From contig JAKSBM010000085.1 of the NCBI GenBank assembly GCA_022361135.1, positions 1-15,566 on the forward strand: 15,566 bases of DNA, read 5' to 3'. Shown piece by piece: positions 7,821 to 15,566 of this stretch. Position numbers and translations under genes: made by a program. The stretch is from Desulfobacterales bacterium (GTDB lineage Bacteria; Desulfobacterota; Desulfobacteria; Desulfobacterales; Desulfobacteraceae). The notes under the pieces are model-generated. The model saw only the letters and a program-made list of their open reading frames with translations. It did not search any database and had not been told where the DNA came from. Position 1 is the stretch's first letter; each line of letters starts with the position of its first letter.

Positions 7821-10800
7821 AATCAATGATCGTAAAATTTGCAGGAAACCATGTGTTTGCCAACATCCTCATGGTCACCCTGCTCATGGCCGGCATCCTG
7901 GCCGGAATGGCCATGAACCGGGAGGACATGCCCTCCTTGACCCTGGATACCATCAGCATATCGGTGAGCTATCCCGGAGCAGACCCGGCCGAGGTGGAGG
8001 AGGGAATCACCCGGAAGGTGGAAGAAGCCATCGACGGATTGGAAGGGATTGATGAATACAGTTCGGCCTCGGCCGAAGGCAGCTCGACCACCACCATCCA
8101 AGTCATGGACGGGTATGATGTGGACCGCCTCCTGGACCGGGTGCGCAACGAGGTGGACAGCATCAACAGTTTCCCAAGCGAGGCGGAAACCCCCTCCATC
8201 ACCCGTCCGGAAATCCAACGCCCGGTCATGGGTCTGGCCCTGGTTTCCGATATGCCCGAGGCCCGGCTCAAGGAATGGGCCGATGATGTGAAAAAACAAA
8301 TCCAGCTCCTGCCGGGGATCAGCCAGGTGCTGACCTCGGGAACCCGTTCCTATGAAATTTCCGTGGAAATCTCCCAGGCCAATCTTTTAAAATACAACCT
8401 CACCATGGAGCAGGTGGCCCAATCCATTAGCCAGGCCAATCTCAACAGCCCCGGGGGCAGCATGAAAACCCAGGACCGGGAAATCCGCCTGCGCACCCTG
8501 GGCCGGAAATACACGGGCCTGGAATTGGAAAAAATCAAAATCATCCAGGGCCTGGAAGGCCAGACCCTCTATCTCAAAGATGTGGCAACCATCAAGGATG
8601 GCTTCACCGAAACCCCCATTTCCATCCGGGCCAATGGGTCTCCCGCCATCCTCTTGAATGTCATGGCCGGGGAATCCGATGCCATCCGCATCGCCGACAC
8701 CCTCACCGCATTTCAAAGGGAATTCAACGATGGGCTTCCCCAGGGATCCCAGCTCATCATCCTGTCCGACAATACCCAGAGCATCCGTGCCAACTTGGAA
8801 ATGCTCACCTCCAATGCCGTCATGGGGCTGATTCTGGTCTTCCTCCTCCTCTGGCTTTTCATGGACCCCAAAATCTCCTTCTGGGCGGGCATGGGTATCC
8901 CCATTTCCCTCATGGGGGGACTGGCCATTGTCTACTTCTGCGGCGTCACCCTGAATAAGGTGACCCTCTTCGGATTGATCATGGTCCTGGGCATTGTGGC
9001 CGACGACGCCATTGTGGTGGGGGAATCCATTTTTGTTCACAGAAAAAACGGGGCCGGCAGGATGGAGGCCGTGGTCAAGGGACTTTCGGAAGTGGCCCTG
9101 CCCGTCATTGCTGCAGTGCTCACCACCATTGTGGCCTTCCTCCCCCTCTACCATATCAACGGGGTCATGGGTAAATTCATCGTGGCCCTGCCCACGGCGG
9201 TCATTGCCTGCCTGCTCATCTCCCTGGTGGAATGTTTAATCATGCTCCCGGCCCACCTCTCCACCCTCAAGGACGGGGATGAAAAAGCCAAACCCAAAAA
9301 TCGGATCACCCGGGCCCTGGATAAACTCCACACGACCACCGTGGCCGCCATGGAAAAGGGGGGGGAAAAGATCTACCAACCCCTGTTAAAAAAATGCATC
9401 CGTCACCGCTACATATTCCTCAGCGGCTGCATTGCCGTTCTTCTCCTCAGCACCGGTCTGGTCACCGGGGGATTTGTGAAATTCGACGTATTCCCCCCCC
9501 AGGCCTCCAACATCATGACCGCCACCATCCGTTTTCCCGAAGGCACCCCCTTTACTGTAACCCAAGGGGCCGTGGCCCGGGTGGAAGCCGCTGCCCGCAA
9601 GGCGGCAACCCAATTGTCACCGGATGGGGATATCATCGTCAACAGCCTGGCCACCACCGGCCAAAAGGCGGGGGGCCAGGAAGGGGGCCAGAAAACCGCC
9701 CTCTCCCACGTGGGCGGGGTCCGGATTACCCTGGTGAGCCCGGGGGAAAGCGGAGTGGACACCAATGCCCTCCTCTTTGCATGGGAACGGGCCACAGGTA
9801 CCATCTCCGGCGTCCAGAGCCTGGATTTTTCATCGGCCAACGGCGGACCGGACGGTTCCCCCGTGGAGATCGCCCTCCAGGGCAATCACATGGACCAGCT
9901 CCTGGGGGCGGCCGATGAAATCCAGGCCGCCCTCAAGGGCATTGACGGCGTCTCCCAGGTCCAATCGGACAATGTCCCGGGGAAAACCGAATTCCGCTTC
10001 AGCCTCAAGGAAGAGGCCGGATACCTGGGCATCACCCTTTCCGACCTGGCCGATCAGATTTACAACGCCTATTACGGTGCCGAAGCCCTGACCCTCCTGC
10101 GGGGCAACGACGAAGTGGAGATCAATGTCCGCCTCACCCAGGCGGAGCGAGAAAACCTGGCCGCCCTGGGTGAATTCAAAATCACCACATCCTCCGGTGC
10201 AAAGGTTCCCCTTTCCAGCGTGGCCCGGGTGGAAACCGGGCCGGGATACGCCACCATCAACCGGAAAAACGGATTTCGCCAAATCAAGGTATCGGCCAAG
10301 GTGGACACGGCAAAAATCGTGGCCGGGGAAGTCACCTCCCGGCTCCAGGCCGAAGAATTCCCCGGATTATTATCCCGCTACCCCGATGTCAAAATTTCCC
10401 TGGAAGGGGATGCCAAGCGCCAGGCAGAGTCCTTTGGAAGCCTGGGAATATGGATCCCCATTTCCGTCATGGGCATGTTCATCATCATTGCCACCATGTT
10501 CCGATCCTATATCCAGCCCCTGCTCATCCTGACGACCATTCCCTTTGGCCTGGTGGGTGCCGTCATCGGTCACCTGATCATGGGAAAAATGCTCTCCCTT
10601 TTGTCGGTATTCGGCATGGTGGCCCTCACCGGCGTGGTGGTCAACGACGCCATTGTCCTCATTGAACGCATCAACATGAACCTGGAGGAGGGCATGGAGT
10701 TTTTCCCGGCCCTCTACCAGGGATGCGCCCGGCGGTTCCGTGCGGTGATGCTCACCTCCATTTCCACCATTGGCGGGCTCATCCCCCTGATCATCGAAAC

Positions 10801-11044
10801 CAATCAATATGCCCAACAGCTCATCCCCATGGGGATTTCCCTGGCATTCGGCGTGGCCTTTGCCACCCTGCTCACCCTTCTGCTCCTGCCCTGTCTTTTC
10901 ACCATGGTCAGTGATCTGCGCAGCCTGGTGGGCCGGATTCTCCGGAAGCCTGCCAAGGCTCGCCACCAGCTGGAACCGGCATTTAAACGCAACCGAAACA
11001 ATCAACCCATCCATAGGAGTTCCCATGCCACGGACACCCTTTAA
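7817..11044 (+). CDS. RND-family efflux permease (AcrB/HAE1-like)
   Basis: This 1075-residue inner-membrane transporter has the duplicated RND fold: one N-terminal helix, a large periplasmic loop, six helices (about 332-480), then the same arrangement again (TM7 near 531-552, second cluster about 876-1030). The proton-relay aspartates of TM4 are present in GIVADDAIVVGES (D396, D397). In TM10 the position of the AcrB lysine K940 is N943, followed by D944, in GVVVNDAIVLIE, so the salt-bridge partner differs from classical drug pumps. The substrate cannot be deduced. The start overlaps the adaptor stop and has AAAGGGGG 7 nt upstream. The 3' end overlaps the TolC gene by 20 bp. Coding runs of eight G (9358-9365) and eight C (9493-9500) lie at the junction between the two halves. 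Confidence 0.94.
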   Translation: MKSMIVKFAGNHVFANILMVTLLMAGILAGMAMNREDMPSLTLDTISISVSYPGADPAEVEEGITRKVEEAIDGLEGIDEYSSASAEGSSTTTIQVMDGYDVDRLLDRVRNEVDSINSFPSEAETPSITRPEIQRPVMGLALVSDMPEARLKEWADDVKKQIQLLPGISQVLTSGTRSYEISVEISQANLLKYNLTMEQVAQSISQANLNSPGGSMKTQDREIRLRTLGRKYTGLELEKIKIIQGLEGQTLYLKDVATIKDGFTETPISIRANGSPAILLNVMAGESDAIRIADTLTAFQREFNDGLPQGSQLIILSDNTQSIRANLEMLTSNAVMGLILVFLLLWLFMDPKISFWAGMGIPISLMGGLAIVYFCGVTLNKVTLFGLIMVLGIVADDAIVVGESIFVHRKNGAGRMEAVVKGLSEVALPVIAAVLTTIVAFLPLYHINGVMGKFIVALPTAVIACLLISLVECLIMLPAHLSTLKDGDEKAKPKNRITRALDKLHTTTVAAMEKGGEKIYQPLLKKCIRHRYIFLSGCIAVLLLSTGLVTGGFVKFDVFPPQASNIMTATIRFPEGTPFTVTQGAVARVEAAARKAATQLSPDGDIIVNSLATTGQKAGGQEGGQKTALSHVGGVRITLVSPGESGVDTNALLFAWERATGTISGVQSLDFSSANGGPDGSPVEIALQGNHMDQLLGAADEIQAALKGIDGVSQVQSDNVPGKTEFRFSLKEEAGYLGITLSDLADQIYNAYYGAEALTLLRGNDEVEINVRLTQAERENLAALGEFKITTSSGAKVPLSSVARVETGPGYATINRKNGFRQIKVSAKVDTAKIVAGEVTSRLQAEEFPGLLSRYPDVKISLEGDAKRQAESFGSLGIWIPISVMGMFIIIATMFRSYIQPLLILTTIPFGLVGAVIGHLIMGKMLSLLSVFGMVALTGVVVNDAIVLIERINMNLEEGMEFFPALYQGCARRFRAVMLTSISTIGGLIPLIIETNQYAQQLIPMGISLAFGVAFATLLTLLLLPCLFTMVSDLRSLVGRILRKPAKARHQLEPAFKRNRNNQPIHRSSHATDTL

Positions 11045-12374
11045 TCACGCCACACCCCGGAGCCGGGCAGCCACCGCGCCCTTGACACCCCATATCCGGT
11101 TGGCCATGGCAATCACTCTTGCCCTGTGCCTGTTCCTGATTCCCATCCGGGCCCAGGCCCAGGACATCCAACTGACCCTGGACCGGGCCAAGGCCATTGC
11201 CCTGGAAAACTCCCCCACCCTGGCCTCGGCCATGGAACGGGTCAACCAGGCCCGGGAGGAAATCAGCCAGGCCCGTTCGGCCTATCTGCCCACCCTGTCG
11301 GCCAAGGGGGGATATAATTACACCGAGGCCATACTGGATACCAGTGCAGATGAAACCAAGCACACAGCCCAGCTCACCCTGACCCAGACCCTATTTGACG
11401 GGTTCAATCGGAAATACGCCACCCTCTCTGCCAAATATGGAAAACAGGCCAATCAAGCGGCCCTGGACGATGCCCGCCGTCTCCTTTCCTGGTCCGTGGC
11501 CCAGGCCTGGGTCAATGTCCAACTGGCCCGGGAAAACATTCGCATTGCCCAATCCGACATGGCATTCAACCAGAAACAACAGGAGGAGGCCGCCATCAAG
11601 CAGGAGGCCGGCACCGGTTCCCTCAGCGACCGATTGAACTTTGAAACCAAGGTCATCTCCGCCCGGACCAATGTAGTCAACTACCAACAGGACCTTTTGG
11701 AAGCCCGCATCGGCCTGGCCGCCCTCATGGGCTACGGAACCGCCCAACTTCCCCGGGGCATGACCATTGCCGGCCTGGACAGCGGCGGCCATGGGAGGGA
11801 GGCCACGTTGCCGGACCTGGAAACCCTGGCCGACCAACGGCCGGACATCCGCAAGGCCGGCCTGGCCGTGGACCAGGCCCAAGCCGCCGTGGGCGTGGCT
11901 AAATCCGATTTCTACCCCACCCTCTCCCTCACCGGGGGATACGGCACCAGCATGGGCTCCAACCTGTTGGACGACGATACCATGGGTGCCTCACTGGGCT
12001 TTGCGGTGACCATTGATCTCTTTGACGGAGGAAACCGCCGATCCAAGGTCCGCCAGGCCCGATCGGACCAGCGGGAATTGGAAAAGGATTTAAAATCCGC
12101 CCGGATCACCGCCCTGTCCGAACTCCGGACTGCACTGGCCGACATCTCCACGGCCCGGGAGCAACTCAAACTCCAGGAAAAAAACACAAATCTGGTGGAA
12201 AAAACACGGAACCTGGTGGACAAGGAATACCAGGCCGGTCAGGTTTCCCTGGTTCGCCTCAACGAAGCCCAGAACAATCTGGTCACGGCCCGGGGTAACC
12301 TGGCCAATGCCCGAACCAACCTGGTCCTTGCCCTGGAGGCATTTGACTATTATAGTGGGACAAACATCCCATAA
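11025..12374 (+). CDS. TolC-family outer-membrane efflux channel
   Basis: The 449-residue protein is the exit duct of the tripartite pump. After a signal peptide with an unusually long N-region (hydrophobic about 26-42, cleavage near AQAQ at 43-46) come the two homologous long-helix repeats of the OEP family. Typical segments include LTLTQTLFDGFNRKY and VTIDLFDGGNRRSKVRQA, the strand-turn-helix elements of each repeat. No lipobox cysteine is present. Start 11025 is supported by AGGAG 6 nt upstream and gives a 20-bp overlap with the permease. An internal ATG at 11106 would give a shorter, more conventional signal peptide but lacks a ribosome binding site. The response regulator follows after 17 nt. 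Confidence 0.92.
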   Translation: MPRTPFNHATPRSRAATAPLTPHIRLAMAITLALCLFLIPIRAQAQDIQLTLDRAKAIALENSPTLASAMERVNQAREEISQARSAYLPTLSAKGGYNYTEAILDTSADETKHTAQLTLTQTLFDGFNRKYATLSAKYGKQANQAALDDARRLLSWSVAQAWVNVQLARENIRIAQSDMAFNQKQQEEAAIKQEAGTGSLSDRLNFETKVISARTNVVNYQQDLLEARIGLAALMGYGTAQLPRGMTIAGLDSGGHGREATLPDLETLADQRPDIRKAGLAVDQAQAAVGVAKSDFYPTLSLTGGYGTSMGSNLLDDDTMGASLGFAVTIDLFDGGNRRSKVRQARSDQRELEKDLKSARITALSELRTALADISTAREQLKLQEKNTNLVEKTRNLVDKEYQAGQVSLVRLNEAQNNLVTARGNLANARTNLVLALEAFDYYSGTNIP

Positions 12375-12391
12375 CCCAAGAAGGAAGAACA

Positions 12392-13069
12392 ATGAGTCCC
12401 CATATCCGCCTCCTCATTGTGGAAGACAACATCGCCATCGTGGAAAACATCACCGATTTTTTCGAACCCAAGGGCTTTATCCTGGATTTTGCCCAGGACG
12501 GCATCGGCGGCCTCCACCTGGCATTGACCCAGACCTACGACGTCATTGTCCTGGATCTCATGCTCCCGGGCATGGACGGATTGACCCTGTGTAAAAAGCT
12601 GCGACAGGAAGCCGGACGCCACACCCCGGTCCTCATGCTCACGGCCAAGGATACCCTGGAGGACAAGCTGCTGGGCTTTGATTCCGGCGCCGACGACTAT
12701 TTGGTCAAACCCTTTGCACTCAGTGAATTGGAAGCCCGTGTCAAGGCATTGTCCATGAGAAGACACCCCCGGGAATCCATCCTCAAGGTGGGGGAACTCC
12801 GCCTGAACCCAGACAGCCTGGAGGTGACCCGAAGGGGCAAGCCCGTCACCCTGAACAACACCTGCATCACCCTGCTCAAGGAACTCATGGAAGCCCATCC
12901 CATGGTGGTGAAGAAATCGGATCTGGAATTTGCCCTTTGGGGGGACAGCCCTCCGGGCAGTGATGCCCTGCGATCCCACCTCTACACCCTGAGGCAAAAA
13001 ATCGATAAGCCCTTTGACACCCCCATGATCGAAACCGTCCACGGCATCGGCATCCGGCTCAAGGATTGA
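12392..13069 (+). CDS. OmpR/PhoB-family two-component response regulator
   Basis: The 225-residue regulator has a receiver domain (1-118) with the acidic pair E11/D12, phospho-acceptor D55 in VIVLDLMLPGMDG, T84 and K106 in VKPF. A C-terminal winged-helix DNA-binding domain follows (about 130-225), with the recognition-helix region near SDALRSHLYTLRQKI and the terminal hairpin THE family shows as G-I-G-I-R-L. AAGGA lies 6 nt before the ATG. It is the fourth gene of the efflux operon and is followed 4 nt later by its kinase. The phased repeats in the operon promoter are of the type bound by this family, so positive autoregulation of the pump is inferred. Confidence 0.94.
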   Translation: MSPHIRLLIVEDNIAIVENITDFFEPKGFILDFAQDGIGGLHLALTQTYDVIVLDLMLPGMDGLTLCKKLRQEAGRHTPVLMLTAKDTLEDKLLGFDSGADDYLVKPFALSELEARVKALSMRRHPRESILKVGELRLNPDSLEVTRRGKPVTLNNTCITLLKELMEAHPMVVKKSDLEFALWGDSPPGSDALRSHLYTLRQKIDKPFDTPMIETVHGIGIRLKD

Positions 13070-13073
13070 AACC

Positions 13074-14387
13074 ATGAAATTTTACCACAGCATCCGTTTC
13101 CGCATTGTGGTGGGCTTCCTCCTTTTCGGCGCCTTGCTCATCATCCTCAACTCGGCCATTACCATGACCGTGGCCAGCCGGGGCATCGGCCGGATGATCA
13201 CCAATCTCATGGCCAGCGAGGTGGCCTCCTTTCTCACCAAGTATGAAACAAATAAAAACACCCCCCTGCCCAATTCCAGATTCATCCGCATTTACAAGGG
13301 CATTGAAAATGTCCCGGAAAAACGACGGGAACAGGTCCGGCAACTCCCCCCGGGCATCTATGATCTCAGGGGCCTGGACGGGAGTAAGCACAAACCCTTC
13401 CACCTGGCCGTCATCGAGGTGCCGGACAGTAATACCCGATATTATATGGCCTTCCTGGGGCGCCAATTTTTCAGGGAAAACTCCGCCCTGGGCCCCAAGG
13501 ATATTCTCCTCATCTCCCTGGCCATGCTTTTCATTCCCGGAATCATCCTGGGGGTCCTCTTCAGCCGGACTTTTTTCGCTCCGGTGAAACGTCTCATGGA
13601 TCAAATCCAGGAACTCCAGCCGGAGAATATTCCAGCCCAGTTTACCCATGATTCAGCCGCCAATGAAATCGGACAGCTCTCCCGTACCCTCCAAAACACC
13701 ATGGGACGAATCAAATCCTTTATCCAGCGGGAAAAACAATTCACCCGGGATGCCAGCCATGAGCTGCGAACCCCCTTGACCATCATCAAAGGGGCCGTGG
13801 AAATCATGGGACAACAGCCCGAAACAAAAACCAACCCCATGCTGGGAAAGCCCCTGGCCCGCATTGATCAGTCCATAAAAGACATGGAGGGACTGGTGGA
13901 AACCTTCCTCTGGCTGGCCCGGGAGGGGGAGGTCACCGACGAGTCCACCCCCGTGGAACCCATGGTGCGCAAGGCGATCAAGGACAACCGCCACCTCATC
14001 CGGGACAAGGATATCTGCGTCACAGTCAAGGCCACGGCCCCGAAAACCGTCCAGGTCAAAGAAGAGATCCTTTATGTGGCCATATCCAACTTGGTTCGAA
14101 ATGCCTTCCAATATACCAGCAGGGGAGAGGTGACCCTGGAGATCACCAATGAATTTTTGGAGGTTTCAGACACGGGATCGGGCATTGAATCGACCCAACT
14201 CCACACCGTGACCCAAACCCATGTCAAGGGCGAAAACAGCCATGGATTCGGCCTGGGGCTGAGCATTGTCCAACGGTTCTGCACCCGGTTCGGCTGGGAA
14301 CTGAACATTGAAAGCCGCACCGGACGGGGCACCCGGGTCAGGCTCCTCTGGGATGAAACCCGGACAAAGGAAAAAGGCCGGGGGTAA
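13074..14387 (+). CDS. Membrane sensor histidine kinase
   Basis: The 437-residue kinase has two transmembrane helices (about 11-33 and 143-165) flanking a periplasmic domain of about 110 residues, a HAMP-like linker (about 166-215), a HisKA domain with phosphorylated H229 in FTRDASHELRTPL, and an ATPase domain with the N box NLVRNAFQYT (N343), G1 box DTGSGI (366-371) and G2 box GFGLGLSIVQ (391-400). The periplasmic part contains VRQLPPGIYDLRG and FHLAVIEVPD-type segments; I cannot tie it to a named sensor domain. AAGGA lies 8 nt before the ATG, inside the response-regulator gene. As the last gene of the cassette it presumably senses the pump substrate or the envelope damage it causes. Confidence 0.93.
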   Translation: MKFYHSIRFRIVVGFLLFGALLIILNSAITMTVASRGIGRMITNLMASEVASFLTKYETNKNTPLPNSRFIRIYKGIENVPEKRREQVRQLPPGIYDLRGLDGSKHKPFHLAVIEVPDSNTRYYMAFLGRQFFRENSALGPKDILLISLAMLFIPGIILGVLFSRTFFAPVKRLMDQIQELQPENIPAQFTHDSAANEIGQLSRTLQNTMGRIKSFIQREKQFTRDASHELRTPLTIIKGAVEIMGQQPETKTNPMLGKPLARIDQSIKDMEGLVETFLWLAREGEVTDESTPVEPMVRKAIKDNRHLIRDKDICVTVKATAPKTVQVKEEILYVAISNLVRNAFQYTSRGEVTLEITNEFLEVSDTGSGIESTQLHTVTQTHVKGENSHGFGLGLSIVQRFCTRFGWELNIESRTGRGTRVRLLWDETRTKEKGRG

Positions 14388-14395
14388 TCCCCCGG
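14378..14395 (+). terminator. Hairpin spanning the kinase stop codon, possible weak terminator
   Basis: CCGGGGG (14378-14384) pairs perfectly with CCCCCGG (14389-14395) around the loop TAAT, which contains the TAA stop of the kinase gene. No T run follows, so classical intrinsic termination is not expected. It may protect the 3' end of the mRNA or mark a factor-dependent end. Confidence 0.35.
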
Positions 14396-14424
14396 TTCCC
14401 ATTTCGCCCCTCCACCCTCCCCAC

Positions 14425-14443
14425 GGGTGAACAGCAATCACCC
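14425..14443. other. Small inverted repeat GGGTGA-N7-TCACCC
   Basis: Perfect 6-bp arms with a 7-nt loop lie in the gap between the kinase gene and the acylase gene, about 50 bp before the acylase promoter. It could be an operator or part of a 3' end structure. Apart from this, the preceding hairpin and the promoter, the 170-bp gap (14388-14557) holds nothing I recognise. Confidence 0.3.
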
Positions 14444-14493
14444 CGGGCTCCCCAATCCCCAAAAGACAGACCGGTCCAATGTCCCACCCGGGA

Positions 14494-14522
14494 TTGACAG
14501 GCCTGAACCCATGGATTAAAAC
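14494..14522 (+). promoter_or_regulatory. Sigma-70-type promoter of the acylase-family gene
   Basis: A perfect -35 TTGACA (14494-14499) is followed after 17 bp by TAAAAC (14517-14522), which matches 4 of 6 positions of the -10 consensus. The predicted start near 14529 gives a leader of about 29 nt containing the AAAAGGAG ribosome binding site. This argues that the acylase gene is transcribed separately from the efflux operon. Confidence 0.55.
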
Positions 14523-14557
14523 CGGGAACAAACCATTTTCTTTCCAAAAGGAGCCCC

Positions 14558-15566
14558 ATGAAAACATTGTTCAAATTCACCGGTTATCTGGTTTCGGTTG
14601 CCATCGTCCTTGGCCTTCTGGCCATGGGGGGCGGATACACCTACCTCAAACGAATCCTCCCCCGGATTGAAGGCACGCACACGGCCCCCGGCATTACCCA
14701 GCCCGTGGACATTGTCCGGGATCAATGGGGGGTTCCCCACATTGCCGCCCAAAACGGCCCCGATGCCTATTTTGCCCTGGGATTCACCATTGCCCAGGAC
14801 CGCCTTTTCCAGATGGAACTCCAACGCCGCCTGGCCCGGGGGGAATTGGCGGAAATCCTGGGACCGGATCTGGTTAAGGTGGACAAAATGTTCCGCACCC
14901 TGCTCCTCCGCCACCGGGGGGAGGAATACCTGGCCCGGGCCCAAGAAATCCATCCCCAGGCCCTGGCCTTTCTGGATGCGTTTCTCAAGGGGGTGAACCA
15001 CTTCATTGCCACCCAGCCCCTGCCCGTGGAATTCAAACTATTGGGTGTCCACCCCCGCCCCTTCACCCGGTTGGACACCATGTCCCTGGTGGGCTATGTG
15101 GCCTACTCCTTTGCCGACGGTTTGAAACGGGACTCCCTTTACACCATCCTCTCCGAAGCCCTGACCCCGGAGGATCTGGCCATGGTTTTCCCGGATTATA
15201 TGCTGGAAAACCCGGTCACCATCATGGAACCCCGGCCCATTGAACCGGCAACGGCAGAGGCGGCTTTGAATCCGACCCGGCAATCCGGCCTAGCCTTCCA
15301 GGGCCTGGCCCTGGGCCTGGACAAGGCAGCCACGGCGGCCGAAGCCATCATGCCCCCCATCCTGGGCAGCAACTCCTGGACCCTGGCCCCTTCCCGGACG
15401 GTTTCGGGCAATGCCATCCTGGCCAACGATCCCCACATCGGCATTGCCAACCCCGGGGTCTGGTACGAGGTTCAACTCTCCTACCCAGGCTATGAAAACT
15501 ATGGATACCACCTGCCCCTGCTCCCCTTTCCCATGCTGGCCCACAACCGCCACCGTGCCTGGGGAC
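14558..15566 (+). CDS. Penicillin acylase-family Ntn-hydrolase (3' end outside window)
   Basis: The first 336 residues are visible. The frame is open to the window end and stops mid-protein (family members are usually about 750-850 residues). A hydrophobic N-terminal segment (about 9-28) is a membrane anchor or uncleaved signal. The alpha-chain region follows, with IVRDQWGVPHIAA and FTIAQDRLFQMELQRRLARGELAEILG, both typical of the family. The linker ends at LG-SNSW: Ser271 is the predicted autocatalytic cleavage point and N-terminal nucleophile of the beta chain. ANDPHI and FPMLAHNRHRAWG then match the start of the beta chain. Members hydrolyse amide bonds in penicillins, acyl-homoserine lactones or other N-acyl compounds; the substrate cannot be predicted here. 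AAAAGGAG lies 4 nt upstream of the ATG. Confidence 0.9.
   Translation, partial: MKTLFKFTGYLVSVAIVLGLLAMGGGYTYLKRILPRIEGTHTAPGITQPVDIVRDQWGVPHIAAQNGPDAYFALGFTIAQDRLFQMELQRRLARGELAEILGPDLVKVDKMFRTLLLRHRGEEYLARAQEIHPQALAFLDAFLKGVNHFIATQPLPVEFKLLGVHPRPFTRLDTMSLVGYVAYSFADGLKRDSLYTILSEALTPEDLAMVFPDYMLENPVTIMEPRPIEPATAEAALNPTRQSGLAFQGLALGLDKAATAAEAIMPPILGSNSWTLAPSRTVSGNAILANDPHIGIANPGVWYEVQLSYPGYENYGYHLPLLPFPMLAHNRHRAWG

Noticed and set aside
10809..11024. Upstream extension of the TolC-family protein
   Set aside because: These 72 codons lie wholly inside the permease gene in another frame, and the translation is shadow-like. ATG 11025 has a good AGGAG and yields a signal peptide.

Overview
The window looks like chromosomal DNA from a Gram-negative proteobacterium-type organism. 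The base composition is moderately GC-rich, with heavy use of GCC, CTG, ATC and CGG codons. Outer-membrane genes are present (a TolC-type channel, an RND pump, a periplasmic lytic transglycosylase). Together with the glnD-glnB-glnA gene order, this suggests a sulfate-reducing member of the Desulfobacterota (Desulfobacteraceae-like). That placement is an inference from style and context, with no marker gene behind it. All confidently called genes are on the + strand.

Region 1 (1-4869) is a nitrogen-assimilation unit. After the tail and terminator of an upstream gene comes a regulatory region of about 290 bp with a near-consensus sigma-54 (-24/-12) promoter, preceded by AT-rich direct repeats and an NtrC-shaped dyad. 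It drives glnD (PII uridylyltransferase/UR), glnB (PII, overlapping glnD by 4 bp) and glnA (type I glutamine synthetase with the adenylylation tyrosine), and ends in a strong terminator. The enzyme that modifies PII, PII itself and the main ammonia-assimilating enzyme therefore sit in one transcription unit.

Region 2 (4870-6272) holds housekeeping genes: a periplasmic MltB-type lytic transglycosylase, a two-helix PLDc_N-type membrane protein, and a tRNA-Glu(CTC) with its own promoter and an excellent intrinsic terminator.

Region 3 (6273-14395) is a self-contained efflux and sensing cassette: periplasmic adaptor, RND inner-membrane permease, TolC-family outer-membrane channel, OmpR/PhoB-type response regulator and sensor histidine kinase. 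The genes are overlapping or separated by at most 17 nt. The promoter region carries four 11-bp-phased TTTCA-type repeats ending 12 bp before a TATATT -10 box. This is the layout of a promoter activated by an OmpR/PhoB-family regulator, so autoregulation by the operon's own response regulator is the obvious hypothesis. The pump's substrate and the kinase's signal cannot be read from the sequence.

Region 4 (14396-15566) has a separate TTGACA-type promoter and the first 336 codons of a membrane-anchored penicillin-acylase-family (Ntn-hydrolase) protein. It includes the predicted autocatalytic Ser271 and runs off the end of the window.

The most informative observations are regulatory: the sigma-54 promoter with its upstream elements in front of glnDBA, and the phased repeat array in front of the efflux/two-component operon. 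I did not find a clearly new type of defence, mobile or catalytic system.
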